A stretch of 64,000 nt of DNA, from positions 456,492-520,491 of the forward strand of contig MNCI01009439.1 in the NCBI GenBank assembly GCA_015680685.1. Direction: 5' to 3'. Source of the stretch: Gnetum montanum. Its lineage: Eukaryota; Streptophyta; Gnetopsida; Gnetales; Gnetaceae. Under the pieces are notes generated by a model. That model did not search any database. It was not told the origin of the DNA and saw only the letters and a program-made list of their open reading frames with translations. Shown here one piece after another: positions 33,919 to 46,400 of the stretch. The number at the start of each line of letters is the position of its first letter. The first letter of the stretch is position 1. A program made the translations under genes and the position numbers.

Positions 33919-35954
33919 ATGTCTCTCTCACAAGACTATGACAACACAATAACTAGTAGGGCAACTCATTAGATAACCAACAAATTATATGATAATGAAG
34001 ATGAAGTTTGGAGTACCCAATTTGATGTAGGGGTCTCCTATGAGCATCAACGCAAACAACATCGTCCTAACTCACAACTGCATAACATAACTAGTAATGA
34101 TGAACCCATATTGGCCACTACAAGCTTAACAGAAATACAAGAGGCTATTCAAATACCCCGTAGGCAATGTAAGGAAAGTCGTCTACCTAGGATTGACTTA
34201 AACAACTNATGTAAGGAAAGTCGTCTACCTAGGATTGACTTAAACAACTTTCCTAAGTTTTCAGGAGGCTATGATTTAGATCCCCAACATCATCTACAAG
34301 CCTTCTATGATGCCTATGCATGAAATGACATTGATAATGGATGGAAAAAACTTAAGCTCTTTCCTCTGACACTCATTGGCCAAGCAAAAGTATGGTATAG
34401 GTCGTTAAAACCAAAATTAATTTGACGTTGGTTGACAATGGTAGAACTCTTCAATGAAAGATATTAAACCTATGCGAGAGTGCCAGCCTTGAGGAGACAA
34501 ATCCAAGAATGGAAACAAGCACAACATGAACCCTTGGACATGGCCTTAGAAATTTATTATGCACTGTCAAAAAACTACCCAAGCCATGGGTTCTCCAGGA
34601 AAGGCTAATGTACCATATCATAGATGGGCTCCGTAATGAAACAAGGGAGATCCTAGGGATGTACACCCAAGGTCAACTATATGAGCTACAAACCCATCAA
34701 TTCCAAGAGCTTATTAAGCAGGTAGCAAGAGAAGAAGGAGAAATAGCCAAATGAGAGAATGTTGAAAGTTCTCAACAGGACCAAAATCTCAACTTAACAA
34801 GGGTCCATGATCATGAAGAGGAGAAATCCACTCGCTTCAAGGAGGTAGAATCATCTTTGCCAATCCTACAATCACTAGATGAAATTAAGGCAAAGATTAA
34901 TAAGATGATGGATTGGGTACATGAAATATGTGGGGAATATGCTAACAATAATAGAGATACAACTATGTCAAATCAAGAAACAGGATAGGACACCACGCGA
35001 CAATCGAAACAAAGGGTAGAAGATAATAAAAATAAGAACTCAACTGTCAATTTCACATATCAATGTAATGTCTATCTGTACGATCACCCCAAAGGCCAAT
35101 GTCCAATTTTGTCACATTTACATGAGCATTGGGGAGGAATGTTACATCCAGATTTCATATAGAAATATTAGGTTCAACCATAGTGGCAGTCGTGGGGGAG
35201 GCCACCGCCAACTAGACCATACCCTTCAAATGTCCCAACACTAAATTCTTATTATGTTCAACACCTTGTTTCTCCAACGGGATTAGCATCCTCTACCTCA
35301 CCTCATCATTATCATTCTCCCGAGTACTATCCACCCATGTCTTCTCCAACAAATTCACCATCTCATGTGTCTTACACTTCTCCTCAACATCAATATTCTC
35401 ATACTTCACCCTCTTCTACATTGCCACTAGTTGTGCCAGAAGGCTTTGCACCACAATGCCAACCCATGAATGTTACTTGTGCTGCTACTGTGAATAGTAG
35501 TGGAGGTCCTTCACAATGTCAAAGCTGTCCCTTCTTTAGACATGATCGTCAAAAGGGACACCATAGTTTAGAAACCACTACATCCACCAACTTAGCACAA
35601 ATCCAACATTGTGGTGCATCTTCCTCTTCGAACCCAATGCCTCATGTTACCTTATCAAGGCCACCACTCAATACTCCAACAACCATGAGGCCTAGTGAAT
35701 ATTACCACATGGGGAGACATGTTGATCCTTTCATACCATCTTACGGTCACAAGAACCATAGTGGGTCAACTCCTTATAAATTAACCACATCTTATAACTT
35801 ACCCAACTATGTCAACTCTAATCAAGTGTGTGAACCCCAATGGGGTAAGTATGACTGGGTCTCAATATTTCCAACATGCAAGGATCCTAACCTTCCATTT
35901 CTTAATTCTAGCCATGCTCAACCATTTAGTTATGGGGGGTATCCTCCATTCTAA
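33919..35954 (+). pseudogene. B gag with Ser/Pro-rich C-terminal part
   Basis: The start is the ATG at 33919 (MSLSQDYDN). The capsid domain reads ESRLPRIDLNNFPKFSGGYD, HHLQAFYDAYA, LKLFPLTLIGQAKVWYRSLK and RRQIQEWKQAQHEPLDMALE, with stops and a frameshift. A knuckle-like C..Y.YDHPKGQC is near 35060. After another frame change, a 205-codon open stretch (35337-35954) is rich in Ser, Pro, His and Tyr and contains CQSCPFFRHDRQKGHH, a possible CCHH zinc site. It ends at a stop in YGGYPPF with no protease behind it. At 34167-34249 a 41-base piece is duplicated around a single N, a probable assembly error. Confidence 0.75.
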
Positions 35955-37416
35955 CAACACAGAATTAATAAATGTTTTTCTGTTTCTTTAATTTTTCAAC
36001 TTTTTGTTTTCTAGTTTTTCACCTTTTAATTTATTGTTTTATCTTTTTGTCTTTCTATCTTTTTATGAGTAATCTCATCTATAAATAAAACACTCATGTG
36101 ACTCATTGGTTGAGGTTTTATTCTATGCTATCAAGTCTTAAGTGATTAATTATTTGGATAGCGAACCCACCACATCCACCCAACCATTCTATTAATAAGA
36201 TGTTCTACTCTAGGTACAATGATATTCTTGTCATCATGAAACTTAAAAGTAATTTTGTGCTCATTATGCCCAGAGTGAAAAATGATGGACTATGAGGGAA
36301 TGGCCAAGGTGTGACATCAAGGAAACTTATGGATTCTTTTTTGTGACATTTGTAGACGCTATCATGCAGCTTGGTTGTACTAAGATCCTTGTAGATCTAA
36401 CAAAAAATGGGAGTAAGAGTAATCAAAAGGCACTCAATCAAGGAAACTCAATGCTATTCTAGGGGGTCCCACTGGAAAGACATGCACCCATGCATGAAGG
36501 TATGCAACTTCTCTAGATCAAACATTCAAAAAATAAAAGAAGTGTGCACCAAAGTGGCCACACAGAGAAAGAGAAAAGAAAAAAAAAGAGAGCAAGAAGA
36601 GTGTGCCAAAGCAGCCACCTAGAAGAAAAAGAAAAGATTAAGATCAAAGTGCCATAAAGCAATTCCGAATGACTCCTTCCTTGAACAAAATGCCAAGTGA
36701 TTGTACACCTTGCTATCATGGTGCTCTTATTGTTGTCTATCAATGGGAAAAAATAATGTGATGTCACTGATCAGAGGAATAGACTTGGCCCTAATTATTG
36801 AGCGATAGGTTAATGACACATTAATCATGCCTTACACTAAGAATTCATTGTGCCTTGACTCAGTTACCTCATGTCCTAATCTCTGCAATCCCTTCTACAA
36901 TTCACCTCATCTCACTGTTCATGTAATTGTGACTCGTGTCTTCTGTAGCATTGAATTCATATCTCATCATTGTGGTATTAACATGTGTGTGTTTTTTTGC
37001 ATCAACATAGATTACATTTAACCTTCTAGTGCCTACGGAAATTTTAAGGTGTGGTTACGCAAGGGCATTATAGGTTGGACCTACTTTGGGGAGGAGCCAC
37101 TTACGTGACTTCTATAATTTGTACTTGTTACACACCACCACATCATCTTATACCCTCCGAGTACTTCATTGTCAAATCTATTCTTTCCTTTGTCATCATT
37201 TTATCAAATGTTCCTCAAAACCAAGTCCTTTTATGTGTCACTTAAACAAACCAGGTCCAACATTAAACTTTTAGGGAAACTTCCTCAAAAAAATTTCTAA
37301 CTCTAAAATCACACTAAGAAAAGAATTCAACATTTATCAAAGGCAATGAGTAAGGTATGAAATAATTGAACTTTTTTCAATAGCCTTACTAACAATTGAT
37401 CTTTGTGTGATTATAT
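35955..37416 (+). other. B conserved 3' noncoding block
   Basis: This has no long frame. Parts match A (38780-39990) and C (58500-59720), for example 'cccaccacatccacccaacc' and 'tttggggaggagccactta'. It contains polypyrimidine runs at 35975-36065. Confidence 0.55.
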
Positions 37417-37900
37417 ATGGCCCCTAAAAGAAGACAACAAGGAGGACCTTCTCAAGGTGCAACCGAACAACCTAGGGGAGGCAGAGGCTAAGGACCTCAT
37501 GCAAAACATGCAGAGTAGAAGGCACAATCATTCAGCATCCATCATGGATCTCCTATTACTGTATAATCTATCCGAGCAAAAGGAGGAGAGGTCAGGACCC
37601 AAGCCTATGAAGAGGAATGACGGCTATTTGCAGCATGGAATGCAAGGCCAATCAAGTGTTCCTGTAGCTACTGTGTCCATGGAAAGTGCCAACTCCATCA
37701 AAAATTGGAACATCAGTATGGATGACTCATAATTCGTAGATAGAAGAAAATAAATGTCAAGCGCTTCTTCAATGGTATCAATCTCAGAAGCCTGGTGCAC
37801 AGAACAAAGGAAAGGCACCCATGGAGGAGCCACCACTACTGGGAACCCCATGAGTTCCACAAGTGTTGTCTTTTGTGTCTATGTCCAAATTTTGTTTAAT
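37417..37900 (+). pseudogene. B extra 3' frame (MAPK.. start), truncated
   Basis: The ATG at 37417 gives MAPKRRQQGGPSQGATEQPR and GGRG, then a stop, and the same frame goes on through QAYEEE, stop, RLFAAWNARPIKC and KKINVKRFFNGINL to about 37870. It starts like A's long frame (MAPKPRHPRGEEPSQS..GRG). Most of the body seen in A is missing. The function is unknown. Confidence 0.5.
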
Positions 37901-37996
37901 CCTCAACTATGGCATGAATAAATTTCTGGTCAGTTAATAATCCCATACCTATCCACTATGTAATCAATTGAGCTTATTCCTCACTTTCTTTGACTC

Positions 37997-38226
37997 NNNN
38001 NNNNNNNNNNNNNNNNNNNNNNNNNNNNNNNNNNNNNNNNNNNNNNNNNNNNNNNNNNNNNNNNNNNNNNNNNNNNNNNNNNNNNNNNNNNNNNNNNNNN
38101 NNNNNNNNNNNNNNNNNNNNNNNNNNNNNNNNNNNNNNNNNNNNNNNNNNNNNNNNNNNNNNNNNNNNNNNNNNNNNNNNNNNNNNNNNNNNNNNNNNNN
38201 NNNNNNNNNNNNNNNNNNNNNNNNNN
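37997..38226. other. Assembly gap (230 N) over the B 3' LTR start
   Basis: By comparison with the 5' LTR, about 314 bases of LTR plus the purine tract are missing here, more than the 230 Ns shown. The gap length is therefore not exact. Confidence 0.9.
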
Positions 38227-38774
38227 GAGATTACTTCATCATTGCACATTCACTTAGTTTAATTATTTAATTGTTATTGTTATTTATTTTTTTCTTAGTT
38301 AATATTTCTTTACCATCATTTATTATTCTTGTTGTTAACTGCAGAATGAGTACGACTTAATCATAAGCATTTAAGTGTGACTACTTGGTAACCCAGTAGC
38401 ATACCTAGGATCTATGCTTGGTAATCCCAATAGTAGTCGTGCATGAGGTCTAAGATGTATACAAATGATTAAGGAATGGATGCTCATCGCACTTAGACTA
38501 GCTTAGACTTCATTTCATATTGCTTATTAGTTTAATCAAGATTATTTTCCATTGTCTCTAGGAGTAGCATTAGTTTAGGATCACATCATATGCCTCACTC
38601 TGTACTAAACCATACGTGACAAAGCAAATACTAGTCTAGGTGGAAAGACAACGAACTGCAATCAACATGTAATGATCTAGATACCACAACTAGCCTATCC
38701 ATAGAGTTTGATCGGATCATGCATGAACACTCGTATTCATATGGTTGAGTGTAGGGGTACCTCGCCACTCATCA
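38227..38774 (+). repeat. B 3' LTR, 3' part
   Basis: It aligns base for base with 33230-33781, ending CGCCACTCATCA, with scattered transitions. Confidence 0.9.
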
Positions 38775-40730
38775 ACAACTTTGTTCATATGTTTTACATT
38801 CTTGCTTACTTTTTCTTTCTTTCATTATTTACTTATCTATTTATTTTTTTGTTTATTTTTATATATATGTATGTATGTGCTTATCTTTCAGTTGTTTTAT
38901 ACTTTTGCATCTTATTATCACACAATGTACTGGTGTGGTTGTTTCTCTTTGTGATGTGTTGCATGATATGATCCACCTATTATATCTAGCTCCTACCTTT
39001 GCATTTTTGTTCTAGGCAGTCACGTTAAACTCTCATTTCATGTAACAGGAAGTGAGTCCATGTCATCCACCCATCCACCCACTCCATGGTTTTCCTTCTT
39101 TTGGGAAACATGCAATCCCTTTCCATTAAAACCAACTTCTATTAATTCATGACTTGCGCAGTTTCCAAATTTGAGAAGGATACAACAATTTGAACAAGGT
39201 GTGACTTCAAGTAGAATGCAACATTCTTCATACTTTTCTATTCCCTTACATGTGAGCATGTGTCCTCATGGACTTCTTACCACTCCATATCCTCTCCTAA
39301 TCGGAAGTTACATGGTAATTTTTCCTTGCATGGTGTGGTCCTCATGAAAAAAAAAACAATGAGCACTCAAAGCACACCCCATGGCCAAATGCATGCAAAA
39401 ACACATGGGTTTTTGCATAGTGTGGTTCCCATAGAAAAAAATAAACACATGGGAATTCAAAGCACACCCCTTAGACTGCCTCTAATAGGCTACAAGCACT
39501 AGTTATGGGACCTACTTTGCTCCCTCTAACTTAGCCCTTTTTTTACTTCCTCTCGCTCACTCATGTTGGAGTGGTGGTTGTTTGTGGGAGCATTCTTGTG
39601 CCCCAAGGGGATGGACTTGTCTTCGAATGTTGATGCAATGTCACTAAATGTGGTTGGTTTTAGGTTTGGACTAAGGATGAATCCTACCAGGTCACTTAAT
39701 TACACACTTCACAAGGGATTTCATGTGACCAACATTAGGAATTCCATCTCACTCCCTCTTCTCTTAATCATTTGCTTTCCATTATTCACCTCACTACTAG
39801 TTCTATGTCTTGAATGTCTATCGTGCTCTGCTAGAACTTCTAATTCTTCAGCTGGTTCTCATGGATTTGGTTATTAACTCGTGGTCACCATTAATTAACT
39901 ATGGGGCCCACAGACTCTTGTGTTGATAATATGCAAGGGCTATTGAGGCTACCACCTGCTATGGGAAGGACCCATTTGCATATCCTTTGGTTCTATTTGT
40001 TAATCTCCTATCCCCTTGATATGGTTGATTGATCGTTTCTGTGCTAACCATCACACAATCCCTCATTCGCAAAGTTCCATACTATGATATTCTCCACATT
40101 TCAACTCTTCTTCTAATACTATTCTCTGGTCTCTGCAAGTTCAAATCACCCCCATGATTGTGCTCTAATTCACACCTTTGGACTTTTTCTTTAACAATCA
40201 ATGCAGGTCAACATTCACAGCACAACTACATCAACTAGGCCCCATATACATGTCTCCCTGCATTTACATAGCCTCATTTACGTAGCCCCATTGACATATG
40301 GTAAAAATACTATATATACCATTGTTGTGCCTTTGGAATTTGTCCATTTGTTCACAATGCTAGGGGAGTTTTTCCATTTTTCTATGCCAACACTTCTTTC
40401 TAAGCACAAAACATTTCCACTGCATGTCCTCATCCAACCATTCTTTCAACCCTTTTGCAACTAGAGGTATGCTCTTCATCGTAGGGGGTGAGGTCTATAA
40501 TTACTATAATTATCAAAGACTTAACACCTCTTAGGACACAGACAAGAAAAAAACAACATTATAAATTGTAACTCATGTCTTATTGTTTTTTCTAACCCCT
40601 CAACTATACTCTGGGGAACCTAATAGGATGCACATGTCATTTTCATAGCTTGGTCAAAATGAGAAGGTGTATGATTGCCATTTTGAGAAAATTATACACA
40701 TTTTCATCCATGGTTATGCTATGACTGTAG
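38775..40730 (+). other. A conserved 3' noncoding block
   Basis: It resumes A after B. The part 39040-39990 matches C 58850-59720 ('tgagtccatgtcatccaccc', 'ggaaggacccatttgcatat'). Around 39329-39480 an 85-base unit ending 'caaagcacacccc' is present twice; C has it once. A stretch at 40225-40330 looks like a piece of a related LTR U3 (GGCCCCATATAC.., TATATATA). No convincing frame. Confidence 0.55.
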
Positions 40731-43196
40731 ATGGCACCCAAGCCAAGGCATCCAAGGGGAGAAGAACCATCCCAATCAAGGGACAAGAGATCAAGAATGG
40801 GAAGAGGATGAGGTGCACAACCTCTAGAGCACACAGAGGGCTCACACGCAACTGGCCCCCTCCACGAAGAACCTAACATGGAATCTGTTCATCAAATTCC
40901 TAAAGAGGATGTCCCTAGTGAACAATCGCGAAGGGATGAGACTCTAGTGGTAGCGCCAGGGCTTAAGGTCACCCTGACCTAGGCCTGTATTGATGCTATT
41001 AAGCTAAGAGAACTATAATGAATGGTCCTTTAGGAGTTGAACTTCAGACCATTTCTAAAGAATGCACCAGAAGAGGTCAAAACCCAATTGCAAAATTCTC
41101 CTATGTGGCCAATCATCACATCCAGTGGTGAATGGTACCTAGGAGAAACTTACCTCTTCTGGACGAATTAGCAACTGGGGTCCAGAGTAAGAATCAAAGA
41201 CATTCATGTCTCTTGCTCTACCAATGTAATTGCACAAGCTCTAGGGTTACCAAAGACTAGAGCTGATGTGGAAGAGATCCCCAAACAAGTAGATCCTAAG
41301 GTAAAAGGAGAGTGGATCGAGTAATGCTATAGGGTAGAATGCAAGGAGTTTGGCATCCTAACCATCGTAGAGAGGGTTTATTCAAAAATCATGTCTTACC
41401 ACTTGAATCCAATGGTAAGTCCCAACAAGATCACTACCTTCTCTGCTCGTGCATGTGCCGCTCTAAGTGAAAAGTTCCCCATCAACCTTTCACAGTTGCT
41501 TTTCCTAGAGATTGAGAAGAGATTTGCTAAAAATGAATGTGGAAAGTGAGCTCTACCCTTTCCATTCCTAATCAAAAAATTGTGCAAATAGCCAAGGATA
41601 GCATGATACGCCAATGACACACTTCGTCACACCCTAATTACCTCTTGGTGGGAGATGATGAAGGATAAGACTCCAACCACAACACAACTTAGGGAAGAGT
41701 AGCAACAACCTCCACCGCCTATACAAACAACAAGGTTGGGCTTGCAAAAAATCGCAGAACACATACATGAGATTAGATAATCACTCTTGAGCCAGCAAGA
41801 TTGATCAGTAGGAACTGGTGGAGGAGAAGACTCTTTATTCTATCGCCCTGCAATGAGCCATCTTGAGCAAGTGGCTTGATCGGTGAGTCTACTAGAGAGA
41901 GCAAGGCTGATTTTTTCTATCACTCGAATGCAAGTGCCTGCTAGAACTAACCCTAGTGTCCAAGAAGTAATGTTGTCCATCCAAAAATTATTTCCTAAAA
42001 TTTTAAGAAATTCCACTACTTTTTTGGTGCACTTGGAGGATGGAGAGGGGCTTACTATCTTGATAATGCAATAGCAGGGACAAGAAGTTGTGATTGAAGT
42101 GATTATTGACGAAATTGCTACAACCCTTAATGCACCTGCGATGTCTATACCAGACATACATGGACTTGGAGATGTACAGACATCCACAGGAACTTCATGT
42201 AGCAGAATCAACATAGCCCAACATGAAGAGTTGTTGGACCAACTGGTGGGAACTGGGCAACTGCTTCAAGATGTCTTTGATCTTCTAAACAACATTACTA
42301 TGACCTAGTTGGAGCTACTCTTAACAAGGGGCAAGTGTCTCATCTTGGAGGGGCAACTTAAAGTAGCACAAGTGGATCATCAACGCTTGGTGGTGGAAGT
42401 TGCCCAATTAAGGACCCAACTTGCTAATCTAGCTCTCCTCAACCGTGAACTCACCAAGGATAAAGTTTTTCAATAGCTTCAAACCAAACTTCAAACGATT
42501 GAGGGTGAGTGAGAGTTGGCAATCTTTGAAAAGTCCTTAACAAATGCCCATGCTTACCATTTAAACAAGAACTTGGTAGAGGTTCACCAAGAGAATGTTA
42601 GGCTAACTGCAAAATTTCATCATCTCCTCAATGTTAGTGTTGAGAATCAACACATGAAAGACTTCATCCATCAACAACAGGAAGAGCTAGCCAAGGTAAA
42701 CACTAATGTGAGGAGATTAGTAGCTAAAAATTGTTATTTATCTATGAAGGAAGTTTGAGCCTTGCGACAAAAAATTAGCAATTGAAATCACCACTTGGAA
42801 AAATGAGGCCCTTAAGTTTGAATGAGTTAAAAATCACTATATGGACCAAGTGGGATTGCAAAAAGAAGTAAATGAAAAAGAGATTCAAGTCACAAAGGCT
42901 AAAATGAACCAAGCACTCCAGCAACTCTAGGAAGGAGGTGAGGTGTGGCAGCCCATCTTTGATGGCTTGAACACCTACAACCAGGCTAAGATCCACCTCA
43001 AAGAGTTACAAATTAAAGAAATGATAGAATACATGGAGTTAGCCAATCTCCATTATGAAAACCTGGCTATGCTAATACCTGGAAGGTCATGGTCTAACCT
43101 AGAAAAGCAAGTGGCCACCTCATATTCTTTATACGAGGGTGAGTTCCAAATACATAAAGAGACAAAAAAAGTTAGAAACAACAAATGTGAAACTTG
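40731..43196 (+). pseudogene. A extra 3' frame: transposon-protein-like domain plus long coiled coil
   Basis: The ATG at 40731 (MAPKPRHPRGEEPSQS) opens a frame readable for about 820 codons. Up to about 42790 there are roughly twenty stops but no frameshift; then one shift of frame leads into YMDQVGLQKEVNEKEIQVTK and continues to 43196. The first third holds GEWYLGETYLFW, IKDIHVSCSTNVIAQALGLP, SYHLNPMVSPNKITTFSARA and ALPFPFLIKKLC, resembling the plant transposon protein domain described from many plant retroelements. The last third is a clear coiled coil (LVVEVAQLRTQLANLALLNR, QEELAKVNTNVRRL). It lies between the noncoding block and the purine tract. Its role is unknown; B has a shortened version and C none. 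Confidence 0.65.
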
Positions 43197-43790
43197 AAGT
43201 TCTCCGCACCTATTTTCAAGGACAACATGCAGTTGCAAAGAACTTGGTCTGATGAATGAAAGACTACCAGTAGTTGCAGACATTGATTTGAGTGTTCAAT
43301 ATCGAATGAAAACAATTCGCTGTCTAGTTTATCAATTTGAAGGAACTCTTTCCTACACTTCCATGTCCTCGAGATGTTCCTATTCTAGTACACATTGGTG
43401 AAGCTTCCTAGATAGTGAATGATCCCAGAAGTAAAGAAGATAAAATGAGGGCATTTTTTAAGGCTTTTTAATTGCCTCCAGAAGTTGCAGCTACTGCAGG
43501 GCAACCATCATCAATGCCACAATAGCCACATGCACCAAAAGCTGGTGAAGGCCTGTCAAAACCACTGCCACTAGAGACAGTGTGACCTTCTCCAGCAACT
43601 TTAGCATTTTTTAGCAAGGTGTTCAATTTTTTCTTTGAACACCACAATTTTGTAATTTATTTTTTCCATACACCCAGGCACTTAGTATGTCAAAAGAGTT
43701 AGTGTTTATGTAGATGTGTTTCATCATGTGTGTTGTAATAACTTCATACCTTCCAAATTGTAATAAACTCGAGGACAAGTTTCCACACAA
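43197..43790 (+). other. A region between extra frame and purine tract
   Basis: Short readable pieces (LFPTLPCPRDVPILVHIGEA, then LPPEVAATAGQPSSMP) suggest the extra frame once continued to about 43590. The remainder is AT-rich untranslated sequence leading to the purine tract. Confidence 0.4.
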
Positions 43791-43801
43791 TCGTGGGGGT
43801 A
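43791..43801 (+). other. A polypurine tract
   Basis: 'cgtgggggtat' directly precedes the 3' LTR. C has the same string before its 3' LTR. It primes plus-strand DNA synthesis in this element class. Confidence 0.7.
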
Positions 43802-44698
43802 TGATGAAGTGTTCAGTCAATACATTGACTGGGCCACATTAACAGAGCCCTGTTGACATGGCCACGGTAACATGACCCCATCGACACATCAGTCCACGTG
43901 TTAACATGACCCTGTTAACGTAGAGTTTGGCTCTCGCTATAAATATGTGTGCAACCATAGCATTTATGGCATCTTTTGGAGTATTTGAAGTAAAAATCTT
44001 GCAATTTATTCCTGTAAGAGTTAGAATATTTTCCAAGTGCCCGCAGTAGGTGTGAGAGAGGTGTACAGCTCTTTATTCAAGCGCTAATGTACCTGAACCC
44101 ATTGGCGTGACTAGCAATAAAGATGAGCTTTTTGAGCATTCCTTGCAACATTTGGATTTAATCACTTAAGCATTTAATAGTTTAATATTTCAATGCTTTA
44201 ATAATTTTGGAAGCTTTTATTATTATCACTTTACTCTTATTGACCTTTCATATTTTATGAGAACCATAGGCATGACCATCTCGAACATATATCAAACACT
44301 TAGTAACATAGTGACACTTAACATCTAATAACCCAGTAGTGGTTAAGGTATGCTTAGGATGTACATGGAAGATGGGATCACTTGTTTATGCTAGGGAGAG
44401 TTAAGTGGTAGAGTAGAACAATTATAAATTACACAACTTTCCGTTCCCTACAATTAAAGAATTAAACTTTAGAAGATAAAAAGAGAAAATATAATAAAAA
44501 TCATTTACCTCAATCTCACTTAACCATCACTTTAGAATATCACAAGTGATGTTGGGAAGACAATGACTGTTCTAACTAAGGTTTTGCTAGCTAGAGTTCA
44601 GTGTATGCAAGTGCTTGCAGTCTGTGGAATTCGACCAAGTTACACGTGAATGCCCGTGATTCATATGGTTGGGCGTAGGGGTACCTCACCGCTCATCA
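43802..44698 (+). repeat. A 3' LTR
   Basis: TGATGAAG to GCTCATCA, with TATAAATA near 43939. It differs from the 5' LTR by many single changes, mostly transitions, and little length change, pointing to an old insertion. Confidence 0.9.
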
Positions 44699-44703
44699 AC
44701 AAC

Positions 44704-45160
44704 ACTCTATAGTAGAGCTCAAATTATAAACATTGTGGGATCCTAGAAATCACATTTTAAGCTTGTCAAGACCTTGTAGGATTAGGTGATTCGTGACATC
44801 AAATCACTTTGGAGCAAAGCTTAGAGCTTGTACAAGGTGTGGTGCCCTTCAAACCACACTTTGAGCTTATTAGGATCTTGTGGGGTTGAAATACTTCATA
44901 GCAACAAAACGCTCCATAGTATAGCTCAAATCTTGTAAATGGTGTGATGTTCTCTAAACCACATTTTTGAAGAAGTTCATAGATGTGCAAGCGATCTACC
45001 CTCTAAGTGTGGAGTACCCAAGTTGGAAAACCACATAAAACTTGGTGTGCTTTTTTGTTGAAGAATTTTTTGATTTTGGGAACTTATTCATCTCATCCAC
45101 CTCCTTCCCTTCCCCCTATCACACCCATGGCAAACACACCCACCTCCCCCCCCGCCCCCT
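44704..45160 (+). repeat. E 5' LTR, second part
   Basis: It continues the LTR interrupted by A and aligns with 49463-49900. The end is damaged: a C-rich tract runs into a single N at 45161 exactly where the LTR end and primer site should be, and the next bases (gaagcctagtactc) already match the tail of the F primer region. Confidence 0.75.
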
Positions 45161-45206
45161 NGAAGCCTAGTACTCTTGGCCCTTCATCAACTTCCAAGAG
45201 TGAATA

Positions 45207-46400
45207 ATGGAAGGGGCAATCAATGTTAAACATATTTGGACTAGGAGACTATTTTGCTTCATTAATTATTGTAGTTAATTCTTATATCACATTTTCTATA
45301 AAGGTTAATCTCTCATAACCTTGATTACATGCAAAAATAGAAGAGACTATACCTATAAGGATGTTAAAACTTGTAAAATTTCTTTTGAAGAAAGGTATGG
45401 GATATTTTGTCATGAAGTTCTTTCTTTTAAAAACTTTTATATTAAAATAAAATATGCTTTACATGTCAAGGAAATGATAACTACAATTCTTAATGATGAA
45501 TGTTCTTATCTTAAGAAAGAACACTCAGACCTTAAGGATCCAATGTAATTGAGTGAATGTGTAAGGACTTCAATCAACAGAAACCAAATCAATTTGAAGG
45601 TATGAAAAGAGATAAAAAAATTTCAAGTTTTAATTTTTATTCATCTTCAATAGAATGCTTGGTATGTGATGGAACAGGCCATGTGGTCTCCAAATCTCCT
45701 AGTAATGGCAGGTTACAGTGAAAGGACAGAAATGATGAGGAGATGACAAAGACCAACTTCTACTCGAGTTGGAATGATGGAAAGAAAAGTGAAGAAGATA
45801 TGGAGGACAATGCAAAGGATTCACACCTCATCTATATGGCTCTCACCAATGATGATGTTGACACCTCAGATGGTGAACTTAATGAGGATGAGAGGTTTGA
45901 TTTATTATGTAATGAACTTTCAAATTTTCAAACTCTTTGCACAAAGTTGAACAAGAAACTAAAAACAAAGGATTAAGTAATTTCTTTATTGAATACAAAA
46001 ATCTCTAATCTTACAAAGGAAATCTCAAACCTAAGGGCCAAGAATAACAAACTAACCTTGTCTTATGAGCAATCTAAGCAAGAAATTGTAGATGTCAAAC
46101 TTGTGAATGAAAGGCTAGTCAAGGGAAAAGAATCCCTTCGGATGGTATTAAGACAAGGAAGAAGTCTACATGATAAGAGTGGGTTGGGATATTATACACA
46201 AGATGAATCACCTATAGCAATCCCATCTCAACGAAAGGCTATTCGAAAGAATGAAGGATCAACTGACACTACATCTCAACCAAGAGCAGCTCTAAGGTAT
46301 GATCACCTTAACTACTATAGGAAGGTGAGATGCTATTATTGTCATAAATTTGGGCATAAATAATGGGAGTGTAATTTAAAATATTATCACATAATAACTT
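45207..46400 (+). pseudogene. E copia gag, C-terminal part with zinc knuckle
   Basis: The start at 45207 (MEGAIN) aligns with F's MEGTSY but the DUF4219 core is missing. Later the frame becomes typical: KDSHLIYMALTNDDVDTSDG, then a coiled part (LCTKLNKKLKTKD, stop, VISLLNTKISNLTKEISNLR), SLHDKSGLGYY and the knuckle CYYCHKFGHK, stop, WEC (CX2CX4HX4C). This is the standard second half of plant copia gag. The stop inside the knuckle and the lost N-terminus make it dead. Confidence 0.8.

Larger units (their letters stand above)
32916..38774 (+). mobile_element. B: gag-only relative of A and C, nested in A
   Basis: The 5' LTR is 32916-33781; the 3' LTR ends at 38774 and its first part is lost in an N gap. 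Both end CGCCACTCATCA. Flanks are acaat and acaac, a likely 5-bp target duplication with one change. Inside are a primer site, gag with a Ser/Pro-rich end, the conserved 3' block and a short MAPK.. frame. There is no protease, reverse transcriptase or integrase, so B would have needed enzymes from A-like elements. Confidence 0.85.
25464..44698 (+). mobile_element. A: Athila-like Ty3/gypsy element with extra 3' frame, hosting B
   Basis: The two LTRs (898 and 897 bp) both start TGATGAAG and end CTCATCA, flanked by agaac and acaac (a 5-bp target duplication with one change). The order inside is a tRNA-Asp-like primer site, gag, protease, reverse transcriptase, RNase H, integrase, a conserved noncoding block, a long extra frame and a purine tract. 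B is inserted between integrase and the noncoding block. All frames carry stops, so A is dead. Without B it is about 13.4 kb. Confidence 0.9.

Noticed and set aside
35809-35991. Overlapping plus-strand frame in B
   Set aside because: It is a shifted shadow of the longer Ser/Pro-rich gag tail.
38708-38971. Hydrophobic 87-codon frame across the B/A junction
   Set aside because: It starts inside the B LTR and crosses the insertion boundary; T-rich DNA gives a false membrane protein.
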